In this document: positions 1 through 5,478 of the stretch, piece by piece
Layout: every line of letters starts with the position of its first letter
Numbering within the stretch: position 1 is the first letter of the stretch
From: Syntrophales bacterium
Lineage (GTDB): Bacteria > Desulfobacterota > Syntrophia > Syntrophales > UBA2192
DNA length: 6,784 nucleotides
Reading direction: 5' to 3'
NCBI GenBank assembly: GCA_025454095.1
Contig: JALOPC010000158.1
Location: 1-6,784, forward strand
The notes under the pieces: generated by a model
The model's database searches: none
What the model saw: only the letters and a program-made list of their open reading frames with translations
Told to the model about the DNA's origin: nothing
Translations under genes and position numbers: made by a program

Positions 1-344
1 AACAGCGAGGCGAGAGAGTGGTGGGAAACCCCGCACACCATCTCGGCGCAACCCGTGTCCGCCAGCCTCCGGAAGCTCTCCAGGAGCGGCTTCTGCCCCT
101 TTTCCATTTGTTCAAGAAGCATGCCAGAGACCGAGAGGGAAACCCGGAAGCGGCCCCGGTGCCGCCGGATGAGCCGCAGCAGCAACGAGGCAGCCGGCAG
201 GGCGAAGCCTTCCGCGAAACGCTCGAGGGCCTCGCGGCTCTCCTCCCCGTCGAAGTAATCCCGCGACTGCCCGATATCGAAGTAGCCGTAGTTCCTCAAT
301 CGCGGCGGAAGGTGGAAATCGAAATGGAGCACGACGGTCGGCAA
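1..344 (-). CDS. GH57 family glycoside hydrolase (alpha-amylase / glucanotransferase type), N-terminal part
   Basis: Only the first 114 residues are in the window; the gene continues past position 1. GH57 enzymes cleave or transfer alpha-glucan chains, usually in the cytoplasm. The fragment reads like the start of the GH57 barrel: the first strand with FHLPPRLRNYGYFDIG (residues 10-25), then DYFD (29-32), a helix with LPAASLLLRLI (49-59), FRVSLSVSGMLLEQ (66-79) and ADTGCAEMVCGVSHHSLASL (95-114). The usual HQP triad of the first conserved region is HLP here (H11). I chose a TTG start at 344-342 because GAGGGA lies six bases upstream and the first strand then begins directly after the start; an in-frame ATG at 398-396 adds 18 residues without family resemblance. 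It lies downstream of and co-oriented with the glycosyltransferase gene, which suggests shared alpha-glucan metabolism. The family is fairly sure; the exact specificity cannot be read from this fragment. Confidence 0.82.
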   Translation of the reverse strand, partial: MPTVVLHFDFHLPPRLRNYGYFDIGQSRDYFDGEESREALERFAEGFALPAASLLLRLIRRHRGRFRVSLSVSGMLLEQMEKGQKPLLESFRRLADTGCAEMVCGVSHHSLASL

Positions 345-350
345 TACTTG

Positions 351-356
351 TCCCTC
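351..356 (-). promoter_or_regulatory. Ribosome binding site that decides the TTG start of the GH57 gene
   Basis: GAGGGA on the minus strand lies six bases before TTG (344-342). No comparable purine run lies at a proper distance before the upstream in-frame ATG at 398-396, so this site favours the shorter protein. Confidence 0.6.
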
Positions 357-404
357 AGTCAATCGAGTTAAATTCGTCCTGGGCCTTTTCGAAGGCATCA
401 AGCA

Positions 405-428
405 GGGTATCGGGTCTAGGGTATCGGG
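405..428 (+). repeat. Heptad repeat array, G-rich strand on plus (GGG-N4 units)
   Basis: Units GGGTATC, GGGTCTA and GGGTATC are followed by a fourth GGG, in perfect 7-base phase. The four G-runs separated by four-base loops fit the G-quadruplex pattern. The array faces the C-rich array at 472-510, so the two could pair as inverted arms across the 3' end of the glycosyltransferase gene. The 43 bases between them show nothing except a weak GAAGAA/TTCTTC dyad at 432-446. Confidence 0.8.
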
Positions 429-471
429 AAGGAAGAAGATTTCTTCTATGCAAAATAATCTGCAGCCCCTC

Positions 472-510
472 CCCTATACCCTATACCCTATACCCGAGAC
501 CCTATACCCC
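472..510 (-). repeat. Heptad repeat array, C-rich on plus (CCC-N4 units), overlapping the glycosyltransferase stop
   Basis: Five units in exact 7-base phase: CCCTATA three times, CCCGAGA, CCCTATA, then CCCC. On the minus strand this is six GGG runs with four-base loops. The TAG stop of the glycosyltransferase gene (504-502) lies inside the last complete unit, so the final codons and stop come from the repeat. Confidence 0.85.
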
Positions 511-1743
511 TTCTTCTGCTCCGGTCACTTCCCTGTAGACGTCCTCGATCTGCCTGGCCGCTCGCTCCCACGTGACGGCCTTGAGTTCCTCTCGGCTGCG
601 CTCGACCATTTCCCGCGCAAGCGCCTCGTAGGTCAGGACGGCGCAGATCTTGCCCGCGAGTTCGCGCACGTCCCAGAAGTCCACCTGCAGGGCGTGGTGG
701 AGGATCTCGGCGACGCCGGACTGCTTCGAGACGATCACCGGCACGTCGGCGAGCATCGCCTCGAGCGGTGCGATCCCGAAGGGCTCGGAGACGCTGGGCA
801 TGACGTAGAGGTCGCTTGACGCGTACATCCGCTCCACCTCCTCGCCGCGCAGAAACCCCGTGAAGAGGAACCGCCCGCCCAGGCCGAGTTCGGCCACGCG
901 CTCGATCATCTGCGGCATGAGATCGCCGCTTCCCGCCATCACGAACGTCACGTCGGGCAGGACCCGCAGGACCTCGGCGGCCGCCTCGACGAAAACCCCG
1001 GGCCCTTTCTGATGCGTGATCCTTCCCAGAAACAGGACGATCTTCTCGCCGGGCCGCTTCGACACGCCGTATCGTACGGCCGCCTCGCTGCGCGTCACGG
1101 CGTTGTGAACGACGCTGACCTTCCCCGGGTCGATCCCGTAGCGCTCCACGATCTGCCGCCGGGTGAAGCGGCTCACGGCGATGACGCGGTCGGCCTCGAG
1201 GAGGCCCTGCCGCTCGATCCCCACGATACGCGCATCGCCGTCCCCCCCGCTGCGGTCGGATTCCAGGGCATGGACGTGAAAGACGAAGGGACGGCCGCTG
1301 ACGCGGCGGGCGCGGAGGGCCGCCGGCACGGAAAGCCACTCGTGGGCGTGGATGACGTCGAACGGGGCCTGGCGGGCGATGAGGGCCGCCGCGGCGGCAT
1401 AGCGTTCCAGCTCGGCGAACAGGTCGGGGCCGTAAGGCCCCGGGCTTGCCAGCAGGCTCTGCCGGAGACGCCCGTATTCCGATTGCGCCATGTAGGGCGT
1501 CAGGGGCGATTCGACGGGCCTCACGGAGATGCCCGCCGGGGGCCCGTCCTCCGTCTCGGCGGCGAAATCGGCGGCGGCCACCAGCGACACGTGGGACGTC
1601 CGGTCCGCATCCGGCAGCGAGGGCACCACGAAGGTGATCCGGTGGCCCCGCTCCGCAAGGGCCTTCGTCATGCCGAAGCACGCCGTCCCGAGACCGCCGC
1701 TGATCGCCGGCGGAAATTCCCACCCGAACATCAGGATCCGCAT
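502..1743 (-). CDS. GT-B glycosyltransferase, glycogen-synthase-like (family 4/5 type)
   Basis: A 413-residue cytoplasmic GT-B enzyme that probably transfers glucose or another sugar from a nucleotide sugar to a growing glycan. The N-terminal domain starts MRILMFGWEFPPAISGGLG, with the GGLG donor loop (16-19) typical of glycogen/starch synthases, and has HAHEW at 132-136. The C-terminal domain has FLGRITHQKG (238-247; R241 and K246 are the usual donor-phosphate contacts) and the E-x7-E motif EPFGIAPLE (320-328). The length is normal for GT4. The frame stays open upstream to 1857, but that extension is made of the 45 bp tandem repeat translated twice, so I start at the ATG at 1743-1741 where family similarity begins; no strong ribosome binding site supports any choice. 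The GH57 gene downstream in the same direction supports a role in alpha-glucan synthesis and turnover. The exact acceptor and donor are not readable from the sequence. Confidence 0.9.
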   Translation of the reverse strand: MRILMFGWEFPPAISGGLGTACFGMTKALAERGHRITFVVPSLPDADRTSHVSLVAAADFAAETEDGPPAGISVRPVESPLTPYMAQSEYGRLRQSLLASPGPYGPDLFAELERYAAAAALIARQAPFDVIHAHEWLSVPAALRARRVSGRPFVFHVHALESDRSGGDGDARIVGIERQGLLEADRVIAVSRFTRRQIVERYGIDPGKVSVVHNAVTRSEAAVRYGVSKRPGEKIVLFLGRITHQKGPGVFVEAAAEVLRVLPDVTFVMAGSGDLMPQMIERVAELGLGGRFLFTGFLRGEEVERMYASSDLYVMPSVSEPFGIAPLEAMLADVPVIVSKQSGVAEILHHALQVDFWDVRELAGKICAVLTYEALAREMVERSREELKAVTWERAARQIEDVYREVTGAEEGV

Positions 1744-1752
1744 TGCCCGCGC

Positions 1753-1842
1753 CCCAAGACCCCGTATTTCCATCCCTTCAATATCCCTATAGGAAAACCC
1801 AAGACCCCGTATTTCCATCCCTTCAATATCCCTATAGGAAAA
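1753..1842. repeat. Perfect tandem duplication of a 45 bp unit (2 copies)
   Basis: Copy 1 spans 1753-1797 and copy 2 spans 1798-1842, identical at every base. Each unit begins with CCCAAGACCCC, which resembles the heptad arrays elsewhere, and ends with the palindrome CCTATAGG. The 45-base length is a multiple of three, so the upstream glycosyltransferase frame stays open through both copies and would encode a doubled 15-residue segment. I interpret it as non-coding leader DNA because that segment has no family counterpart. Confidence 0.95.
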
Positions 1843-1970
1843 ACGATGTGGCGTCAACGGCCCGATTCCGAACGGAACGGGGAAGATGCGAGAGACAAGG
1901 GCGCGTGCACGAAGGAAAAGTTATCCCAGCGCCGAGCATTCCACAAAGCGATCCGGGTATCTTGCCTGGA

Positions 1971-2005
1971 CCCTGAGCCCTGAGCCCTGAACCCTGGACC
2001 CTGAT
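1971..2005 (-). repeat. Heptad repeat array of CCCTGRN type
   Basis: Five units in exact 7-base phase: CCCTGAG, CCCTGAG, CCCTGAA, CCCTGGA, CCCTGAT. The 7-base period and leading CCC match the other arrays, but the variable part is TGRN instead of TATA/TAGA/GATA. The minus strand has five GGG runs with four-base spacing. It has no inverted partner arm nearby, and it ends four bases before the sigma-54-like site. Confidence 0.85.
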
Positions 2006-2008
2006 TTG

Positions 2009-2025
2009 TTGTCACGATATTTGCA
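2009..2025 (+). promoter_or_regulatory. Candidate sigma-54 (-24/-12) promoter of the signalling operon
   Basis: TTGTCACGATATTTGCA matches the known sigma-54 pattern YTGGCACG-N4-TTGCW with correct spacing and one difference: the second G of the -24 GG is T. Because that GG is normally highly conserved, activity is uncertain. The predicted transcript would start near 2036, about 80 bases before the first gene. I did not see a better sigma-70 site in the same stretch. Confidence 0.35.
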
Positions 2026-2117
2026 TGATGACAGGACGGTTTCCTGCGCCCGCAGACCCGAAGCGGACCCAGGCCCCGACGCAACGACAACCAGGAGTGC
2101 AGAGGACAACGCCGGCG

Positions 2118-2387
2118 ATGGGCATTCTCAACATCAACGATCTCAAGGAAGGCATGACGCTTGCGGCCGATGTGAAGAACAAGCACGGCATCCCGGATGC
2201 CGACGTGGAAGGCGCCGACCGGGACCAGCTCCACCAGGAGGAGATGAAGACCGTCTCGCCCGAGGTGATTGCCGTCATCGAGAAGGAGCTGAACGAGATC
2301 TTTCCGCCTGTCGACGGCAACGAGCTCATGTCGGAGATCTACCGTATCGTCAAAAAGCTGAAAATCAGGCAGGTCGTGGAGTCGTAA
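2118..2387 (+). CDS. Small cytoplasmic protein preceding the HDOD gene, possibly internally deleted
   Basis: An 89-residue soluble protein with no signal peptide or membrane segment. The N-terminus MGILNINDLKEGMTLAADVKNKHG (1-24) resembles the short beta-rich module found at the start of many HD-domain signalling proteins in Desulfobacterota and also as a free-standing protein next to HDOD genes. From memory of that family, a glycine-rich beta hairpin and a helix (roughly LL..GT.L..KH...L..WG) should follow; here KNKHG runs directly into IPDADVEGADRD, as if about 25-30 residues were missing. The C-terminal half (40-89) is a normal acidic helical segment ending in IYRIVKKLKIRQVVES. The start is ATG 2118, with AGAGGA 11 bases upstream; the frame is open further up to 2025 but without resemblance. 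It is the first gene of a probable three-gene operon, 45 bases before the HDOD gene. The molecular function is unknown. Confidence 0.75.
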   Translation: MGILNINDLKEGMTLAADVKNKHGIPDADVEGADRDQLHQEEMKTVSPEVIAVIEKELNEIFPPVDGNELMSEIYRIVKKLKIRQVVES

Positions 2388-2432
2388 AGGCATCCGCCTG
2401 CCGGAACAGAACCCGAAGAGACTCGAGAAACC

Positions 2433-3284
2433 ATGAACGCCAAGGAAATCGAACGGATCGTCAGCTCGCTGGACAAGATCCCCACGCTCCCGGCCATCTA
2501 CTCCAAGCTGGGAAAGCTCCTGCAGTCACCCGATGCGACGATCGCGGCCGTCAGCAACATCATCTCTGAAGATCAGGTCATCGCCGCCAAGGTTCTGAAA
2601 TTCGTCAACTCGGCCTTCTACGGCTTTCCCCAGCGGGTGGGAAGCCTCCAGCGGGCCATCGTGATCCTCGGGTTCAACACGATCAAGAACCTCGTCTTCG
2701 CGACCTCCGTTTTCGACATGTTCCGGGGCATGGACACGGGGGGCGCCTTCGACAAGAAGAATTTCTGGAAGCACTGCATCGGCAGCGCCGTGGCCTCGCG
2801 GGTGCTCGCCGAGGCCGCGGATCTGCGCAACCCCGACGAGGTCTTCACGGGAGGACTTCTGCACGACATCGGAAAGCTCGTCGTCGCCGTCCACTACCCC
2901 GACAAGTACAGCGCCGTCGTCAACGAGGTGCAGCACACGGGCACTCCCATGGTCGAATCGGAGCGGAAGATCTTCGGGTACGATCACTGCCAGGTGGGCA
3001 GCGCGCTTGCGGCCCAGTGGCGCTTCCCCGCCGACACGGCCCAGATGATCGGTGCCCACCACCTGGCCGACGGGGCCGTTCCCGCGCGGAAGGACATCGC
3101 GGCCGTTCACATGGGCAACATCCTCAGCATGGCCCTCGGGCTCGGTTCGGGCGGCGAGAAGAAACTGGCGACCGTCAACGCAAAGGCCTGGGAACTGCTG
3201 GGTTTGAGTCTCAGCAGTCTCGAACTCGTCATGGACAAGATCGTGAAGCTCTACGGGGAAAACACGGAAATCCTGGAAATGTAG
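2433..3284 (+). CDS. HDOD domain signalling protein
   Basis: A 283-residue soluble protein made almost wholly of one HDOD domain, an HD-superfamily output or scaffold module common in bacterial signal transduction, motility and stress control. The N-terminal part IPTLPAIYSKLGKLLQSPDA (16-35) and ISEDQVIAAKVLKFVNSAFYG (45-64) are classic HDOD signatures, followed by AIVILGFNTIKNLVF (75-89). The metal-site-like residues H114, H144-D145 in LLHDIGKL (142-149), H185 and H209-H210 are present, which is fuller than in many HDOD proteins, where the site is degenerate. Whether it has hydrolase activity is unknown. No receiver or GGDEF domain is attached, so it likely works with a partner. It lies 45 bases after the small protein and 17 bases before the HD-GYP gene, which suggests co-transcription. 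The ribosome binding site is weak (GAAGAG 12 bases before ATG). Confidence 0.93.
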   Translation: MNAKEIERIVSSLDKIPTLPAIYSKLGKLLQSPDATIAAVSNIISEDQVIAAKVLKFVNSAFYGFPQRVGSLQRAIVILGFNTIKNLVFATSVFDMFRGMDTGGAFDKKNFWKHCIGSAVASRVLAEAADLRNPDEVFTGGLLHDIGKLVVAVHYPDKYSAVVNEVQHTGTPMVESERKIFGYDHCQVGSALAAQWRFPADTAQMIGAHHLADGAVPARKDIAAVHMGNILSMALGLGSGGEKKLATVNAKAWELLGLSLSSLELVMDKIVKLYGENTEILEM

Positions 3285-3301
3285 CGGTACGCGGGGATCT
3301 C

Positions 3302-4453
3302 ATGCAGGAAATCAGGGACATGGCCGTTGACAGCGGCGACCACCGGACGATGCAGAAGAGGGTCCAGTACCTCGATGAGCAGAACCGCGCCCTCGTCGCG
3401 ATCCAGGACAAGCTCGAGCGTCTCTCGGACTTCCGCTCGGACATGATCCTCTCGCACGACATCCCGGAGATCCTGCAGTCGGGCATCGCCAGGTTCCAGG
3501 AACTCGTCAAGACGGAAGCCTGCTCGGTATTCCTCGTCGACGAGAACGGCTTCGAGTTCCGCCACGAAATCTCGATCCCCGAGCGGGTCGGGGCGCTCAT
3601 GGAAAAGGAAATCGACGCCCAGATCATGTCGGGCACCTTCGGCTGGATCATCAGCAGCGGCACGCCTGCCTGTGTTCCGGCGGAGGTCTTCGGCAAGACG
3701 GAGAGCCGGCGGCTCAGCGTGATGATCGCGCCGCTGTCGAACAAGGAGCGCACGCTCGGAGCCGCCACCATCGTCTTCGAGCAGGACGAGGACTTCATCC
3801 GCCAGCAGACGCTGAAACTGCTCTACATCCTCTCGGGCTTCTTCTCCCTGTCCCTCGAGAACGCCTACCTCTTCGAGGACCTCAAGAAGAGTTACTTCGA
3901 CACGATCCGGGCCGTGGCCAACTCCGTGGAAGCGCGGGATGCCTACACCCGCGGCCACTCCAACCGCGTGGCCGCAATCTCCAAGATTATCGCCGCCGAG
4001 ATGGGGTGGGGCCGGCGGGACCTCGAGATGATCGACTGGGGCGGCGTGCTCCACGACCTCGGCAAGGTGGGCATCACCGACACCATCCTCAACAAGCCCG
4101 GGAAGCTCACGGATGAGGAATTCGCGATCATGAAGGCCCACCCGTCGATCGGCGCCCAGATCATCGGCGGCATCGCCTTCCTCGAGCCGCTGCTGCCCTA
4201 CATCGCCCAGCACCACGAGCGCTACGACGGACGGGGATACCCTGCCGGGCTCAGGGGCGAGGAAATCGCCATCCAGGGAAGGCTCCTGGCCATCGCCGAC
4301 ACCTACGACGCCATGACCTCGGACCGCCCCTACCGAAAAGGGCTCGACGCCCGGATCGCCTACGACGAAATCATGAAGTGCTCCGGCAGCCAGTTCGACC
4401 CCGTCCTGGTCCGGGCCTTCGAAAAGGCCTTCAAGGCGGGGAAAATCATCTAA
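3302..4453 (+). CDS. GAF / HD-GYP domain protein, probable cyclic-di-GMP phosphodiesterase
   Basis: A 383-residue cytoplasmic regulator. Residues 15-45 form a likely coiled coil, about 45-185 a GAF-like sensor domain (EACSVFLVDE at 72-81, GTFGWIISSG at 111-120, APLSNKERTLGAATIVFE at 143-160), followed by a helical linker and an HD-GYP domain from about 198. The catalytic signatures look complete: H219 in RGHS, H251-D252 in VLHDLGKVGI, H280, H304-H305, the GYP triad at 312-314 in HHERYDGRGYP, and D333 within ADTYDAMTSDRPYR. HD-GYP proteins of this type hydrolyse cyclic-di-GMP to pGpG or GMP; the GAF ligand is unknown. I start at ATG 3302, 17 bases after the HDOD stop, with GGGGA four bases upstream; an upstream extension of the frame overlaps the HDOD gene and has no domain similarity. 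The stop is followed directly by a heptad array and a terminator. Confidence 0.93.
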   Translation: MQEIRDMAVDSGDHRTMQKRVQYLDEQNRALVAIQDKLERLSDFRSDMILSHDIPEILQSGIARFQELVKTEACSVFLVDENGFEFRHEISIPERVGALMEKEIDAQIMSGTFGWIISSGTPACVPAEVFGKTESRRLSVMIAPLSNKERTLGAATIVFEQDEDFIRQQTLKLLYILSGFFSLSLENAYLFEDLKKSYFDTIRAVANSVEARDAYTRGHSNRVAAISKIIAAEMGWGRRDLEMIDWGGVLHDLGKVGITDTILNKPGKLTDEEFAIMKAHPSIGAQIIGGIAFLEPLLPYIAQHHERYDGRGYPAGLRGEEIAIQGRLLAIADTYDAMTSDRPYRKGLDARIAYDEIMKCSGSQFDPVLVRAFEKAFKAGKII

Positions 4454-4457
4454 AAAA

Positions 4458-4489
4458 GGGTATTGGGTCTAGGGTATCGGGTATAGGGT
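4458..4489 (+). repeat. Heptad repeat array, left inverted arm beside the convergent terminator
   Basis: Units GGGTATT, GGGTCTA, GGGTATC, GGGTATA and a final GGGT, in exact 7-base phase, starting four bases after the TAA stop of the HD-GYP gene. Five GGG runs with four-base loops fit the G-quadruplex pattern. It matches the reverse complement of the array at 4552-4586 at most positions, so the two can act as the arms of an inverted repeat. Confidence 0.85.
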
Positions 4490-4505
4490 GAATCAGGAGA
4501 ATAAA

Positions 4506-4533
4506 AAAAGATCGGGGCTTTGCCCGATCTTTT
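4506..4533. terminator. Bidirectional intrinsic terminator between the HD-GYP gene and lolA
   Basis: Stem GATCGGG (4510-4516) pairs with CCCGATC (4523-4529) around a six-base loop. The stem is extended by AAAA (4506-4509) opposite TTTT (4530-4533), so each strand has a U-tract after the hairpin; a second T-run follows at 4535-4541. It is well placed to stop both converging transcripts and sits between two inverted heptad arrays. Confidence 0.9.
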
Positions 4534-4551
4534 GCTTTTTTCCTGTCTTTA

Positions 4552-4586
4552 CCCTAGACCCGAGCCCCGATACCCAAGACCCTATT
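4552..4586 (-). repeat. Heptad repeat array, right inverted arm, overlapping the lolA stop
   Basis: Units CCCTAGA, CCCGAGC, CCCGATA, CCCAAGA and CCCTATT in exact 7-base phase. The TAG stop of lolA (4584-4582) lies inside the last unit, as seen at the glycosyltransferase 3' end. The minus strand carries five GGG runs with four-base loops. Confidence 0.85.
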
Positions 4587-5259
4587 TTTTCTGCTTCCCC
4601 ATGTCCATCACGTCCACCCCGGCGGGGGGCTTGAAGGTGAAGAGGCTGTCGGGCAGGTCCCGGTTGAGCTCGATGGCCGAAAAGGCCAGTGTCGTCACGT
4701 TGCCGTAGGGGTCGAAGAGAACGACTTTCACGATCTGGAAGGTCTCGCGGCTGACGGCGACCTGGAGTTTCTTCACCCCCTCCTCGGGCTTCACGGGCAC
4801 GAGATCGAGCAGGTAATCCTCCGGCTTCCCGGTCCCTTTTTCCGCGGCAAAGGAAATTTTGAAATCGTCCTGGAGCTTGCCGATCCCGGCTAGGAACCGC
4901 ACGCTCACGGTGGACCGGAAGATGGCGTCGGCGTCCTGCACGTAGGCCACCTTGTCGGCGGGGACGTAGAGCCAGGCCTTCTCCGGGTTGATCACAAGCT
5001 CCTTCGCTGCCGGCTTCGTGTACACCCATCGCATGCGCTTGGGCTTCTTGAAATAAAAGACGCCTTCCTCCCTCTCCGCCTTCTTCATTGCCTTCAGGGT
5101 CACCGTCTGGGTGAAGCGGGCCTTCACCTGGCCCGTCTGCTCGTAGGTGTCCTGGATCTTCCGGACCACGTCGTCGAGGCTCAGGGATTCAGCGCCCCAG
5201 GCGGGGGCCGAAAAAAAAATGAGCAGGGAAAAAACCAGCGAGAAAAAGGGGTTTCTCAT
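4582..5259 (-). CDS. lolA: LolA family outer-membrane lipoprotein carrier
   Basis: A 225-residue periplasmic protein of the LolA fold, which shuttles lipoproteins from the inner-membrane Lol exporter across the periplasm to the outer membrane. Residues 1-22 are a signal peptide (MRNPFFSLVFSLLIFFSAPAWG), with cleavage likely before A23. The mature part shows the family signatures: VKARFTQTV (45-53), GVFYFKKPKRMRWVY (66-80), ELVINPEKAWLYVP (87-100), then LFDPYGNVTTLAFSAIELN (181-199) and DSLFTFKPPAGVDVM (204-218). The hydrophobic-half-barrel layout and length are normal. I start at ATG 5259 because the signal peptide begins there; the frame is open to 5472, but the extension covers AT-rich non-coding DNA. 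The ribosome binding site is weak (GGA about seven bases upstream). The gene converges with the HD-GYP gene and is separated from ilvE by 405 bases, so it is likely transcribed from its own promoter. Confidence 0.9.
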   Translation of the reverse strand: MRNPFFSLVFSLLIFFSAPAWGAESLSLDDVVRKIQDTYEQTGQVKARFTQTVTLKAMKKAEREEGVFYFKKPKRMRWVYTKPAAKELVINPEKAWLYVPADKVAYVQDADAIFRSTVSVRFLAGIGKLQDDFKISFAAEKGTGKPEDYLLDLVPVKPEEGVKKLQVAVSRETFQIVKVVLFDPYGNVTTLAFSAIELNRDLPDSLFTFKPPAGVDVMDMGKQKK

Positions 5260-5369
5260 CGTCCGTTCCACTTTGCGGGAATGAGGTTTTTCGGCAATGG
5301 GAAAAGTGGCATGATTTTTCAATAGTGAACAACTCGGCGCGGGCGTGGCCAATAAAGGCCGGAAATGAC

Positions 5370-5410
5370 AAAAAAATATAAAAGATATTGATATTATTAA
5401 TATATTTTTA
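5370..5410. other. AT-rich island (39 of 41 bases A or T)
   Basis: Only two G residues (5384, 5390) occur in 41 bases, within GC-rich surroundings. It contains staggered GATATT / ATTATTAATATAT motifs. It could be a DNA-unwinding element, an UP-type promoter element for lolA, or a nucleoid-protein binding site; the sequence alone does not decide. Confidence 0.7.
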
Positions 5411-5453
5411 TGCTCGCTCCGTAGGCAATTTGGTAAAAAACACTGTGATTCTT

Positions 5454-5467
5454 GAAGTTGGAACTTC
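5454..5467. promoter_or_regulatory. Short perfect dyad, possible operator
   Basis: GAAGTT and AACTTC are perfect inverted arms around a central GG. It lies between the AT island and the DnaA box, about 195 bases upstream of the lolA start. I do not recognise the binding protein, and a dyad this short can arise by chance. Confidence 0.25.
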
Positions 5468-5478
5468 TGCAAACAGCC

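Larger units (their letters stand above)
1744..2117. other. Divergent intergenic region between the glycosyltransferase and the signalling operon
   Basis: This 374-base gap must hold the promoters of both the minus-strand glycosyltransferase and the plus-strand operon. It contains a 2 x 45 bp tandem repeat (1753-1842), a heptad array (1971-2005) and a sigma-54-like site (2009-2025). On the minus strand, TTGACG (1857-1852) is followed 15 bases later by TATAGG (1836-1831) inside the repeat; the spacing is short, so this is only a weak promoter candidate for the glycosyltransferase. I see nothing convincing in 1858-1970. Confidence 0.6.

Noticed and set aside
432..446. GAAGAA/TTCTTC hairpin as terminator for the glycosyltransferase
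   Set aside because: The stem is short and weak and has no T-run after it on the minus strand.
488..1723. A long 411-residue minus-strand reading frame overlapping the glycosyltransferase
   Set aside because: It is an arginine- and glycine-rich shadow frame produced by the high GC content; the overlapping frame has clear GT-B motifs.
1753..1842. CRISPR-like repeat
   Set aside because: The two copies are directly adjacent with no spacer, and no cas gene is present.
3251..4216. A 321-residue minus-strand frame opposite the HD-GYP gene
   Set aside because: It is antisense to a gene with complete catalytic motifs, and its composition (Asp/Glu/Val/His rich) is typical of GC-driven shadow frames.
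5260..5472. Upstream extension of lolA by 71 residues
   Set aside because: It would place a poorly composed segment before an obvious signal peptide and covers the AT-rich non-coding island.
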